A stretch of 64,000 nucleotides of DNA from NCBI RefSeq assembly GCF_001427125.1, contig NZ_LMGK01000004.1, positions 62,001 through 126,000 on the forward strand. Direction: 5' to 3'. Both the position numbers and the translations under genes were made by a program. Below are positions 18,987-27,153 of this stretch, in pieces. The notes under the pieces are model-generated. The model was given only the letters and a program-made list of their open reading frames with translations. It was not told the origin of the DNA and ran no database searches. Numbering within the stretch: the stretch's first letter is position 1; the number at the start of each line of letters is the position of its first letter. The stretch is from Pseudomonas sp. Root562. GTDB lineage: Bacteria; Pseudomonadota; Gammaproteobacteria; Pseudomonadales; Pseudomonadaceae.

Positions 18987-19445
18987 TCAAACCCAGACGG
19001 CGTCCCACAGCGGGTAATCACCAATTCTCTCGACCAGACCAGCCCGCAAGGGGTTGGCCACTACATAGCGCGCCATCTTCACCAAATCATCTTCCCGCCT
19101 TAACGCACGGTCGTGAAAGCCCTGCTGCCAAAGCGGCCCGTTCCTGTTACTGAAAAAATTCACCTCTCGAGTAACAAGCGACTTTGTCTCGCGCATTAGT
19201 CTGCGCAGTGAGGAGTTTTCCAGTTCGACCAGCCAATGAAAATGGTCTGGCATGACCACCCAGGCCAGTGATTTTGCCAATCCCAGATTCTGTGCCCGAC
19301 GAAATTGATGAACCACCAATCTGCCCAAAGCGAAGTCAGTAAAAATCGGCTCTCGATCCAGCGTGTTGGTCGTCAGCAAATAGATTCGACTGGGCTCGGC
19401 ATAGCGGCCTGTTCGCAGACGGTTTGATGCGGGGAAATCAGGCAT
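18987..19445 (-). CDS. REP-associated tyrosine transposase (RAYT)
   Basis: This 152-residue protein of the Y1 HUH/IS200-like superfamily is thought to mobilise REPINs. The HUH motif is MPDHFHWLVEL (His68, His70), and the catalytic tyrosine is in ARYVVANPLRAGLV (Tyr127). The LWQQGFHDRALRREDD stretch is typical of the family. It lies between two REPINs of matching sequence (18875-18968 and 19541-19633), the usual arrangement for such elements. The ATG encodes MPDFPASNRLRTGRY. The gene looks intact. Confidence 0.93.
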   Translation of the reverse strand: MPDFPASNRLRTGRYAEPSRIYLLTTNTLDREPIFTDFALGRLVVHQFRRAQNLGLAKSLAWVVMPDHFHWLVELENSSLRRLMRETKSLVTREVNFFSNRNGPLWQQGFHDRALRREDDLVKMARYVVANPLRAGLVERIGDYPLWDAVWV

Positions 19446-19540
19446 TCCGTTGCCTCTCTCATGATGAACTCATGAAAAGGCTAGACCGGGAAACTCTGAG
19501 CGGTAACACACACTTTTAGCTGGATGTGTCTGGCAGACTG

Positions 19541-19633
19541 CAATCGCTGGCAAGCCTGCTCCCACAGGTCTGATGGTGTCCGCAAAATATGTGAACACCC
19601 CAGTCCTTGTGGGAGCTGGCTTGCCAGCGATGA
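19541..19633. repeat. REPIN flanking the RAYT gene (5' side)
   Basis: Arms with the core ATCGCTGGCAAGCCTGCTCC and TGTGGGAGCTGGCTTGCCAG are inverted across about 38 bases, upstream of the RAYT start. Confidence 0.9.
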
Positions 19634-19654
19634 CGCTGGTTCAGTCGCCAAAGA

Positions 19655-20095
19655 TCAAGCCACAACCCCCGCATCCGCCCTCAACCCCAACGCCTCGATC
19701 GCAGTGATCGCACACTGCTCATCCACATCCGACAGATCCCCGCTGATCCCCACCGCCCCAAGCACGTTCCCGTCCTGATTCCGAATCAGCACACCTCCGG
19801 GTGCCGGCACCACACTGCCCTGGCCCAGGCTGTTCAACGCGGCGATGAAGGCTGGGCGCTGTTGCGCGTCCAGTGCCAACAGGCGGGAGCCCTTGCCCAG
19901 GGCGATGGCGCCCCAGGCTTTGCCGATGGCGACCTGCGGGCGCAGCAGGCTGGCGCCGTCTTCGCGTTGCAGGGTGATCAGGTGTCCGCCAGCGTCCAGC
20001 ACGGCGATGGTCAAGGGCGCTGCGCAGATTGCACGCCCTGCGGTGATGGCCTCGTTGACCAGGTTGACTGCGACTTTCAAGGTTAAAGCGCTCAT
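19655..20095 (-). CDS. GlcG/HbpS-family (DUF336) protein
   Basis: This 146-residue protein of the GlcG/HbpS fold begins MSALTLKVAVNLVNEAI and shows the family blocks PLTIAVLDAGGHLITLQRED and APGGVLIRNQDGNVLGAVGISG (in parts). Members are often encoded with glycolate or glyoxylate genes, and some bind heme, but the biochemical role is unclear. It is divergent from gcl, and the spacer holds two TTGTATACAA palindromes, one near each start. The start ATG 20095 was chosen because the upstream extension reads through the operator region. Confidence 0.87.
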   Translation of the reverse strand: MSALTLKVAVNLVNEAITAGRAICAAPLTIAVLDAGGHLITLQREDGASLLRPQVAIGKAWGAIALGKGSRLLALDAQQRPAFIAALNSLGQGSVVPAPGGVLIRNQDGNVLGAVGISGDLSDVDEQCAITAIEALGLRADAGVVA

Positions 20096-20188
20096 GGTGC
20101 CGTCCTCATTTTGTTTTTCGGAAAGCCGTGGGACTGCGCCGTTGTGCCGCAGTCCGATGCCACAAATAGAACACAATGAACTATTTTT

Positions 20189-20198
20189 TTGTATACAA
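20189..20198. promoter_or_regulatory. Operator-like palindrome TTGTATACAA (GlcG-side copy)
   Basis: A perfect 10-bp palindrome within an AT-rich stretch about 95 bp upstream of the GlcG-like start. An identical copy lies before gcl. GntR-family regulators commonly bind TGTATACA-type sites; the cognate regulator is not in this window. Confidence 0.6.
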
Positions 20199-20326
20199 TA
20201 ATTATCGAAAAGCGCCACATGCGACGAAAAGCCACAGTAGAACAGGCTTCCGACGAATGAAACGAGCGCTTGAGAAAATGGATTGACCTGCGCCGTCCGC
20301 CGTGAATACACTCTGCGCAAAGCCAC

Positions 20327-20336
20327 TTGTATACAA
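20327..20336. promoter_or_regulatory. Operator-like palindrome TTGTATACAA (gcl-side copy)
   Basis: This exact copy of the palindrome lies 27 bp upstream of the gcl ATG. It probably overlaps the promoter or the transcript start, as expected for a repressor site. Confidence 0.6.
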
Positions 20337-20363
20337 TTACAAAACGTAAAGAGGCACAAAACC

Positions 20364-22139
20364 ATGAGCAAAATGAGAGCAATCGAAGCCGCCGTTCTGG
20401 TGATGCGCCGTGAAGGGGTTGATACCGCTTTTGGCATCCCGGGTGCTGCCATCAACCCGCTGTACTCCGCCCTGCAAAAGGTCGGCGGCATCGATCACGT
20501 ACTCGCTCGCCACGTTGAAGGCGCCTCGCACATGGCCGAGGGTTACACCCGCACCAAGGCCGGCAACATCGGCGTGTGCATCGGTACTTCCGGCCCTGCC
20601 GGCACCGACATGGTCACCGGGCTCTACAGCGCCTCGGCCGACTCGATTCCAATCCTCTGCATCACCGGGCAAGCACCCCGCGCCCGTATGCACAAGGAAG
20701 ACTTCCAGGCTGTCGACATCACCAGCATCGTCAAGCCAGTGACCAAATGGGCAACCACCGTTCTCGAACCGGGCCAGGTGCCCTACGCGTTCCAGAAAGC
20801 CTTTTATGAAATGCGCTCCGGCCGCCCTGGTCCTGTGCTGATCGACCTGCCGTTCGACGTGCAGATGGCTGAAATCGAATTCGACATCGACGCTTACCAG
20901 CCACTGCCGCTGGCCAAGCCGACCGCCAGTCGCGTCCAGGTCGAGAAGGCTCTGGCCTTGCTGGATCAGGCCGAACGCCCATTGCTGGTAGCCGGTGGCG
21001 GGATCATCAATGCCGACGCCAGTGACCTGCTGGTGGAATTCGCCGAGTTGACCGGTATCCCGGTCATCCCGACCCTGATGGGCTGGGGTACGATCCCGGA
21101 CGATCACCCACTGATGGTCGGCATGGTCGGCCTCCAAACCTCGCACCGTTACGGAAACGCAACGATGCTGAAATCCGACGTAGTCCTGGGCATTGGTAAC
21201 CGCTGGGCCAACCGTCATACCGGTTCGGTCGATGTCTATACCGAAGGCCGCAAGTTCATTCACGTCGACATCGAAGGCACGCAGATCGGCCGCGTGTTCA
21301 CCCCGGACCTGGGCATCGTTTCCGACGCTGCCGCCGCGCTGACCGTGTTCATCGAAGTCGCTCGCGAATGGCAAGCCGCCGGCAAACTGAAGAACCGCAG
21401 TGCCTGGCTGCAGGATTGCCAGCAGCGCAAGGCCAGCCTGCAACGCAAGACTCACTTCGACAACGTGCCGGTCAAGCCGCAGCGCGTTTACGAAGAGATG
21501 AACCAGGTGTTCGGCAAAGACACTTGCTACGTCAGCACCATCGGTCTGTCGCAGATTGCCGGCGCGCAGTTCCTGCACGTCTACAAACCGCGTCACTGGA
21601 TCAACTGCGGTCAGGCCGGCCCGCTCGGCTGGACCATTCCGGCAGCGCTGGGTGTGGTCAAGGCTGATCCGAACCGTAAAGTCGTGGCCCTGTCGGGGGA
21701 CTATGACTTCCAGTTCATGATCGAAGAATTGGCAGTGGGCGCGCAGTTCAAGCTGCCGTACATTCATGTTGTGGTAAACAACTCGTACCTGGGTCTGATT
21801 CGTCAGGCACAGCGCGGTTTCGACATGGATTACTGCGTGCAGCTGTCCTTCGATAACCTCAACGCGCCGGAACTCAACGGTTACGGTGTCGACCACGTCG
21901 CGGTTGCCGAAGGCCTCGGTTGCAAGGCACTGCGTGTGTTCGAACCGGCTCAGATCCAGCCTGCCCTGCGCAAGGCTCAGGAACTGATCGAAGAGTTCAA
22001 GGTGCCCGTCATCGTTGAGATTATTCTGGAACGCGTGACCAACATTTCCATGGGCACCGAGATCAACGCCGTCAACGAATTCGAAGACCTGGCGCTGGTC
22101 GGCAACGATGCGCCAACAGCGATTTCGTTGCTTGATTAA
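20364..22139 (+). CDS. gcl: Glyoxylate carboligase (tartronate-semialdehyde synthase)
   Basis: This ThDP-dependent enzyme joins two glyoxylates to tartronate semialdehyde and CO2. The 591-residue protein matches the family length (about 593). Visible features are the N-terminal domain [20 protein letters not shown] (Gcl has Val in place of the usual catalytic Glu), the [17 protein letters not shown] motif, and the ThDP motif [15 protein letters not shown] ending in NNSYLGLI. The start ATG has AAGAGG upstream. It is first in gcl-hyi-glxR-glycerate kinase-pyk. Confidence 0.97.
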   Translation: MSKMRAIEAAVLVMRREGVDTAFGIPGAAINPLYSALQKVGGIDHVLARHVEGASHMAEGYTRTKAGNIGVCIGTSGPAGTDMVTGLYSASADSIPILCITGQAPRARMHKEDFQAVDITSIVKPVTKWATTVLEPGQVPYAFQKAFYEMRSGRPGPVLIDLPFDVQMAEIEFDIDAYQPLPLAKPTASRVQVEKALALLDQAERPLLVAGGGIINADASDLLVEFAELTGIPVIPTLMGWGTIPDDHPLMVGMVGLQTSHRYGNATMLKSDVVLGIGNRWANRHTGSVDVYTEGRKFIHVDIEGTQIGRVFTPDLGIVSDAAAALTVFIEVAREWQAAGKLKNRSAWLQDCQQRKASLQRKTHFDNVPVKPQRVYEEMNQVFGKDTCYVSTIGLSQIAGAQFLHVYKPRHWINCGQAGPLGWTIPAALGVVKADPNRKVVALSGDYDFQFMIEELAVGAQFKLPYIHVVVNNSYLGLIRQAQRGFDMDYCVQLSFDNLNAPELNGYGVDHVAVAEGLGCKALRVFEPAQIQPALRKAQELIEEFKVPVIVEIILERVTNISMGTEINAVNEFEDLALVGNDAPTAISLLD

Positions 22140-22160
22140 CTGCTGACCGCTCTGAATGAT

Positions 22161-22257
22161 CGTTCCCACGCTCTGCGTGGGAATGCAGCCCGGGACGCTC
22201 TGCGTCCCAAAGCGGACGCAGAGCGTCCATTGAGGCATTCCCACGCAGAGCGTGGGA
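22161..22257. repeat. 97-bp composite palindromic repeat, copy 1 (runs into hyi)
   Basis: Four nested inverted repeats (TTCCCACGCTCTGCGTGGGAA-type outer arms of 21 bases and GGACGC-type inner arms) make a 97-bp unit identical to 24147-24243 and in the same orientation. Its last bases GTGGGA form the apparent first codons of hyi. Confidence 0.92.
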
Positions 22258-23037
22258 CCGCGTTTCGCAGCCAACCTGTCCATGCTGTTCACCGAACAGG
22301 ATTTCCTTGCCCGTTTCGACGCCGCCGCCAAGGCCGGTTTCAGTGGTGTCGAATACCTGTTCCCGTACGACTTCAGCTCGGCCGAAATCAAGGCCAGGCT
22401 CGACGCCAACGGTCTGACCCAAGTGCTGTTCAATCTGCCGGCCGGTGACTGGGCCAAGGGCGAACGCGGTATCGCGTGCCTGCCGGACCGGGTTGAAGAA
22501 TTCCGCGCCGGAGTCGACCTGGCCATCGCTTACGCGCAAGTGCTGGGCAACTCCCAGGTCAACTGCCTGGCCGGCATTCGTCCGCAAGGCGTGGACGATG
22601 CCACTGTCGAGAAGACCTTCGTCGCCAACCTCAAGTACGCCGCCGACAAGCTGCAAGCGGCGGGCATCAAACTGGTGATGGAAGCGATCAACACCCGCGA
22701 CATCCCGGGCTTCTACCTGAACAACACCGCGCAAGCCCTGTCGATTCGCGAGCAGGTCGGCAGCGCCAACCTGTTCCTGCAATACGACATCTACCACATG
22801 CAAATCATGGAAGGCGACCTGGCCCGCACCCTGCAATCGCATCTGGGCGAGATCAACCATGTACAGCTCGCGGACAACCCGGGGCGCAACGAACCAGGCA
22901 CCGGTGAGATCAACTACCGCTTCCTGTTCGAACACCTGGACCGCATCGGTTACCAGGGTTGGGTCGGCTGCGAATACAAGCCGCTGACCACCACTGAAGC
23001 CGGCCTCGGCTGGTTGAAAACCCATAACGCGATCTGA
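22252..23037 (+). CDS. hyi: Hydroxypyruvate isomerase
   Basis: This enzyme interconverts hydroxypyruvate and tartronate semialdehyde. The 261-residue TIM-barrel protein begins GPRFAANLSMLFTEQDFL and contains GFSGVEYLFPYDFS, VMEAINTRDIPGFYL and QLADNPGRNEPGTGEINY. Family members normally begin Met-Pro-Arg-Phe. Here the coding sequence joins the 97-bp repeat at that exact point, so the only upstream start is a GTG inside the repeat (giving M-G-P-R-F). No good ribosome site lies in front of it; a fallback ATG is at codon 11 (22282), inside the first strand. Confidence 0.9.
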   Translation: MGPRFAANLSMLFTEQDFLARFDAAAKAGFSGVEYLFPYDFSSAEIKARLDANGLTQVLFNLPAGDWAKGERGIACLPDRVEEFRAGVDLAIAYAQVLGNSQVNCLAGIRPQGVDDATVEKTFVANLKYAADKLQAAGIKLVMEAINTRDIPGFYLNNTAQALSIREQVGSANLFLQYDIYHMQIMEGDLARTLQSHLGEINHVQLADNPGRNEPGTGEINYRFLFEHLDRIGYQGWVGCEYKPLTTTEAGLGWLKTHNAI

Positions 23038-23051
23038 GTTTAAACCGGGCC

Positions 23052-23189
23052 TCTGTGGCGAGGGAGCTTGCTCCCGCTGGGGTGCGAAGCGCCCCCAACA
23101 GCCATTCACTATGGTGATTCGGGCAGAACCGGTTCTCAGGATCTACGACTGCTTCGCAGCCGAGCGGGAGCAAGCTCCCTCGCCACAAA
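23052..23189. repeat. REPIN (GAGGGAGCTTGCTCCC type)
   Basis: Inverted arms TGTGGCGAGGGAGCTTGCTC and the complement are separated by about 60 bases and fill most of the hyi-glxR gap. Confidence 0.88.
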
Positions 23190-23237
23190 GTGTGTTCGGC
23201 ACATTATTTGGCTACACAAAAACAAGAGGATTTTTTC

Positions 23238-24131
23238 ATGGCTAAAATCGGATTTATCGGCACCGGCATCATGGGCCACCCAATGGCGGCGAACCTGCAG
23301 AAAGCCGGTCACAGCCTGTTCCTGTCGGCACACCACGACGCCGCGCCTGCCGATCTGGTTGCTGCTGGCGCCGTTGCCCTGGCGAACCCGAAAGAAGTCG
23401 CCCAGGAAGCTGAATTCATCATCGTCATGGTGCCGGATACCCCGCAGGTCGATGACGTGCTGTTCCGCGCCGACGGCATTGCCGCGGGTATCGGCAAAGG
23501 CAAAGTCGTGATCGACATGAGCTCGATCTCGCCGACCGCCACCAAGGTTTTCGCGGCCAAGATCAACGAGAAAGGCGCGCAATACCTCGACGCCCCGGTG
23601 TCCGGCGGTGAAGTTGGCGCCAAGGCTGCGACCCTGAGCATCATGGTCGGCGGCGATGCCGATGCCTTCGAACGCGCCTTGCCGCTGTTCCAGGCAATGG
23701 GCAAGAACATCACCCTGGTTGGTGGTAACGGCGACGGTCAGACCGCGAAAGTGGCAAACCAGATCATCGTTGCGCTGAACATCCAGGCAGTGGCCGAAGC
23801 CCTGCTGTTCGCGGCGAAGAACGGTGCCGACCCAGCCAAGGTGCGTGAAGCACTGATGGGCGGTTTCGCTTCGTCGAAGATCCTCGAAGTGCACGGCGAG
23901 CGCATGATCAAGGGCACCTTTGATCCAGGCTTCCGCATCAGCCTGCACCAGAAGGACCTGAACCTGGCCCTGCAAGGTGCCAAGGAACTGAACATCAACC
24001 TGCCGAACACCGCCAACGCCCAGCAAGTGTTCAGCACCTGCGCGGCCATCGGTGGCAGTAACTGGGACCACTCGGCGCTGATCAAGGGCCTGGAACACAT
24101 GGCGAATTTCTCGATTCGCGATAAGAACTAA
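23238..24131 (+). CDS. glxR: 2-hydroxy-3-oxopropionate (tartronate semialdehyde) reductase
   Basis: This enzyme reduces tartronate semialdehyde to glycerate with NAD(P)H. The 297-residue beta-hydroxyacid dehydrogenase has the N-terminal Rossmann motif GFIGTGIMGHPMAANLQKAG and the substrate-binding signature DAPVSGGEVGA. The catalytic lysine region is KVANQIIVALNIQAVAEAL, and the C-terminal FRISLHQKDLNLAL block is also present. ATG 23238 follows AAGAGGA. It follows hyi and precedes the glycerate kinase gene. Confidence 0.96.
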   Translation: MAKIGFIGTGIMGHPMAANLQKAGHSLFLSAHHDAAPADLVAAGAVALANPKEVAQEAEFIIVMVPDTPQVDDVLFRADGIAAGIGKGKVVIDMSSISPTATKVFAAKINEKGAQYLDAPVSGGEVGAKAATLSIMVGGDADAFERALPLFQAMGKNITLVGGNGDGQTAKVANQIIVALNIQAVAEALLFAAKNGADPAKVREALMGGFASSKILEVHGERMIKGTFDPGFRISLHQKDLNLALQGAKELNINLPNTANAQQVFSTCAAIGGSNWDHSALIKGLEHMANFSIRDKN

Positions 24132-24146
24132 TCCTGCCCCGCCGCT

Positions 24147-24243
24147 CGTTCCCACGCTCTGCGTGGGAATGCAGCCCGGGACGCTCTGCGTCCCAAAGCG
24201 GACGCAGAGCGTCCATTGAGGCATTCCCACGCAGAGCGTGGGA
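24147..24243. repeat. 97-bp composite palindromic repeat, copy 2
   Basis: Identical over all 97 bases and in the same orientation as 22161-22257. It lies between glxR and the glycerate kinase gene, ending 36 bp before the latter start and not touching the coding sequence. Confidence 0.92.
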
Positions 24244-24279
24244 AGCATTAACCAAGAACAATAAGATTGGGAGCCCGCC

Positions 24280-25554
24280 ATGTCGGTCGATCCGCAACAA
24301 CTGCTGCGCGAGCTGTTTGCCACAGCCATCGACGCGGCGCATCCGCAGCAAGTCCTCGAAGCTCATTTGCCTGCCGACCGCAGTGGTCGAGTGATCGTCA
24401 TCGGTGCCGGTAAAGCCGCAGCCGCCATGGCCCAGGTGGTCGAGCGCTGCTGGCAGGGTGAAGTCTCCGGTCTGGTGGTGACCCGTTACGGTCACGGCGC
24501 CCCCTGCGAAAAAATCGAAGTGGTCGAAGCCGCACACCCCGTGCCTGACGCGGCCGGTCAAGCCGTGGCCAAGCGCGTATTCGAACTGGTCAGCAACCTG
24601 ACGGAAACCGACCGGGTGATCTTCCTGCTCTCCGGTGGCGGCTCAGCCCTTCTGGCACTGCCGGCCGAGGGCATCACCCTGGCCGACAAGCAATCGATCA
24701 ACAAAGCCCTGCTCAAGTCTGGCGCGACCATTGGCGAGATGAACTGCGTGCGCAAGCACCTCTCGGCGATCAAAGGTGGACGGCTGGGCAAAGCCTGCTG
24801 GCCGGCCACTGTTTATACCTACGCGATTTCCGATGTGCCGGGCGACCTCGCCACGGTCATCGCCTCCGGCCCTACCGTGGCCGACCCGAGTACATCCGCC
24901 GAAGCCCTGGCGATCCTCAAGCGCTACCACATCGAAGTACCGGCCTCGGTGCGCACCTGGCTGCAAAGTCCGGAGTCGGAAACGGTCAAGCCTGGCGATC
25001 CGAGCCTGGCCCGCAGTCATTTCCAGTTGATCGCCCGCCCGCAGCAGTCACTGGAAGCGGCGGCCGTGAAATGCCGTCAGGCCGGCTTCAGCCCGCTGAT
25101 CCTCGGCGACCTGGAAGGTGAATCCCGAGACGTGGCGAAGGTCCACGCCGGCATCGCCCGGCAAATCGTATTGCACGGCCAACCGCTGGCGGCGCCCTGC
25201 GTGATTCTTTCCGGCGGCGAAACCACCGTCACCGTGCGCGGCAACGGCCGTGGCGGACGCAACGCCGAGTTCCTGCTCAGCCTGACCGACAGCCTCAAGG
25301 GGCTGCCCGGCGTCTATGCGCTGGCCGGCGATACCGATGGCATCGATGGGTCCGAAGACAACGCCGGCGCCATCATGACCCCCGACAGCTACGCCCGCGC
25401 CGCCGCCCTTGGCTTGAGCGCCAGCGACGAGTTGGACAACAACAATGGCTATGGCTACTTCGAGGCGCTCGACGCATTGATCGTCACCGAGCCGACCCGT
25501 ACCAATGTCAACGACTTCCGCGCCATCCTGATCCTCGAGAGCCCAACATCATGA
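24280..25554 (+). CDS. ttuD: Glycerate 2-kinase, MOFRL family (often annotated hydroxypyruvate reductase TtuD)
   Basis: This 424-residue protein has a DUF4147 N-domain (RVIVIGAGKAAAAMAQVVE, LLSGGGSALLALP, EMNCVRKHLSAIKGG) and the C-terminal MOFRL motif (GGRNAEFLLSL). Such proteins were first named hydroxypyruvate reductase TtuD, but the fold is that of type II glycerate kinases making 2-phosphoglycerate. That activity fits its place between glxR (makes glycerate) and pyruvate kinase. The ATG follows TGGGAG at suitable spacing. The stop overlaps the pyruvate kinase start by 4 bp. Confidence 0.93.
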   Translation: MSVDPQQLLRELFATAIDAAHPQQVLEAHLPADRSGRVIVIGAGKAAAAMAQVVERCWQGEVSGLVVTRYGHGAPCEKIEVVEAAHPVPDAAGQAVAKRVFELVSNLTETDRVIFLLSGGGSALLALPAEGITLADKQSINKALLKSGATIGEMNCVRKHLSAIKGGRLGKACWPATVYTYAISDVPGDLATVIASGPTVADPSTSAEALAILKRYHIEVPASVRTWLQSPESETVKPGDPSLARSHFQLIARPQQSLEAAAVKCRQAGFSPLILGDLEGESRDVAKVHAGIARQIVLHGQPLAAPCVILSGGETTVTVRGNGRGGRNAEFLLSLTDSLKGLPGVYALAGDTDGIDGSEDNAGAIMTPDSYARAAALGLSASDELDNNNGYGYFEALDALIVTEPTRTNVNDFRAILILESPTS

Positions 25555-26966
25555 CGCCTGATAAAAAGGTCAAAATCCTCGCCACCCTCGGCCCGGCCAT
25601 CGACGGTATCGACGACATCCGCGAGTTGGTGCTGGCGGGGGTCAACATCTTCCGCCTGAACTTCAGCCACGGCGATCACGCCGACCATGCCCAGCGCTAC
25701 CAGTGGATCCGCGAGGTCGAGCGCCAGTTGAATTACCCGCTGGGGATCCTGATGGACCTGCAAGGCCCGAAACTGCGGGTTGGCAAGTTTGCCGAGGGCA
25801 AGGTGCAACTGGTGCGCGGCCAGGCCCTGCGCCTGGACCTGGATACCACGCCGGGCGATGAGCGCCGGGTCAATCTGCCACATCCGGAGATCATTGCGGC
25901 GCTGGAGCCGGGCATGGACCTGCTGCTGGACGACGGCAAGCTGCGCCTGCGGGTGGTCACCAAGTACGCCGACGCCATCGACACCACGGTGCTCAATGGC
26001 GGCGAACTGTCGGATCGCAAAGGGGTGAACGTGCCGCAAGCAGTGCTCGACCTGAGTCCGCTGACCGCCAAGGATCGTCGCGATCTGAGTTTCGGTCTGG
26101 AACTGGGTGTGGACTGGGTGGCGCTGTCGTTCGTACAGCGCCCGGACGACATCCGCGAAGCCCGCACACTGATCGGCGATAAAGCGTTCCTGATGGCCAA
26201 GATCGAGAAACCTTCGGCGGTTGAACAACTGCGGGAAATCGCCGAGTTGAGCGACGCGATCATGGTCGCGCGCGGCGACCTGGGCGTGGAAGTCCCGGCG
26301 GAAAGCGTGCCCCAGATCCAGAAAAACATCATCAGCACCTGCCGCGAACTCGGTAAACCGGTGGTGGTGGCCACGCAAATGCTGGAGTCGATGCGCTTCT
26401 CACCGGCCCCGACCCGCGCCGAGGTTACCGACGTGGCCAACGCCGTGGCCGAAGGTGCGGACGCGGTGATGCTGTCGGCGGAAACGGCGTCTGGCGAATA
26501 CCCGCTCGAAGCCGTGCAGATGATGAGCAAGATCATCCGCCAAGTGGAAAACGGCCCTGACTATCAGGCACAACTCGACGTCAGCCGCCCGAAAGCCGAG
26601 GCCACGGTTTCCGATGCCATCAGTTGCGCGATCCGCCGGATCAGCAACGTATTGCCGGTGGCGGTATTGGTGAATTACAGCGAGTCGGGCACTTCAAGTT
26701 TGCGCGCTGCGCGTGAACGGCCGACCGTGCCGATCCTCAACCTGACACCGAACCTGCAAACCGCTCGTCGCCTGACCGTGGCCTGGGGTGTGCACTCGGT
26801 AGTCAACGATCGCCTGCGTCAGGTCGATGAAGTCTGCTCAACAGCCCTGGAGATCGCCCAGGCCCAAGGAATGGCGCAGCGCGGCGACACGTTGTTGATC
26901 ACTGCGGGTGTGCCGTTTGGGCAGCCGGGGTCGACTAACTCCTTGCGCATCGAAACATTGATTTAA
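25551..26966 (+). CDS. pykF: Pyruvate kinase
   Basis: This enzyme converts phosphoenolpyruvate and ADP to pyruvate and ATP. The 471-residue protein shows KILATLGPAIDGIDDIRELV, the active-site lysine region FLMAKIEKPSAVEQL, MVARGDLGVEVPAESVP and ATQMLESMRFSPAPTRAEV. It overlaps the glycerate kinase stop (ATGA), so the two are coupled, completing a path from glyoxylate to pyruvate. Assignment to the pykF-type isozyme follows usual naming in this cluster; a pykA-type enzyme would be elsewhere. Confidence 0.95.
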   Translation: MTPDKKVKILATLGPAIDGIDDIRELVLAGVNIFRLNFSHGDHADHAQRYQWIREVERQLNYPLGILMDLQGPKLRVGKFAEGKVQLVRGQALRLDLDTTPGDERRVNLPHPEIIAALEPGMDLLLDDGKLRLRVVTKYADAIDTTVLNGGELSDRKGVNVPQAVLDLSPLTAKDRRDLSFGLELGVDWVALSFVQRPDDIREARTLIGDKAFLMAKIEKPSAVEQLREIAELSDAIMVARGDLGVEVPAESVPQIQKNIISTCRELGKPVVVATQMLESMRFSPAPTRAEVTDVANAVAEGADAVMLSAETASGEYPLEAVQMMSKIIRQVENGPDYQAQLDVSRPKAEATVSDAISCAIRRISNVLPVAVLVNYSESGTSSLRAARERPTVPILNLTPNLQTARRLTVAWGVHSVVNDRLRQVDEVCSTALEIAQAQGMAQRGDTLLITAGVPFGQPGSTNSLRIETLI

Positions 26967-26975
26967 AGATCAACG

Positions 26976-27110
26976 CCTGTGGCGCGGGAGCTCGCTCCCG
27001 CTCGGCGGCGCAGCAGTCGTCGCTTTGATGACGGGTTCCACAGAGAAACCGCATTGAGCGAGTTTGGGCTGCTTCGCAGCCCAGCGGGAGCGAGCTCCCT
27101 CGCCACAAAG
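26976..27110. repeat. REPIN (GCGGGAGCTCGCTCCC type)
   Basis: Inverted arms TGTGGCGCGGGAGCTCGCTC and the complement face each other across about 75 bases between pykF and the urea transporter gene. Confidence 0.85.
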
Positions 27111-27153
27111 TTCGTGCAAGACCTTGGTTTTTCCCACTGCCCTAGACTTCATC

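Noticed and set aside
20337..22526. A 729-codon open frame on the minus strand antisense to gcl and hyi
   Set aside because: It runs through the 97-bp repeat, and the sense strand has well-conserved gcl and hyi.
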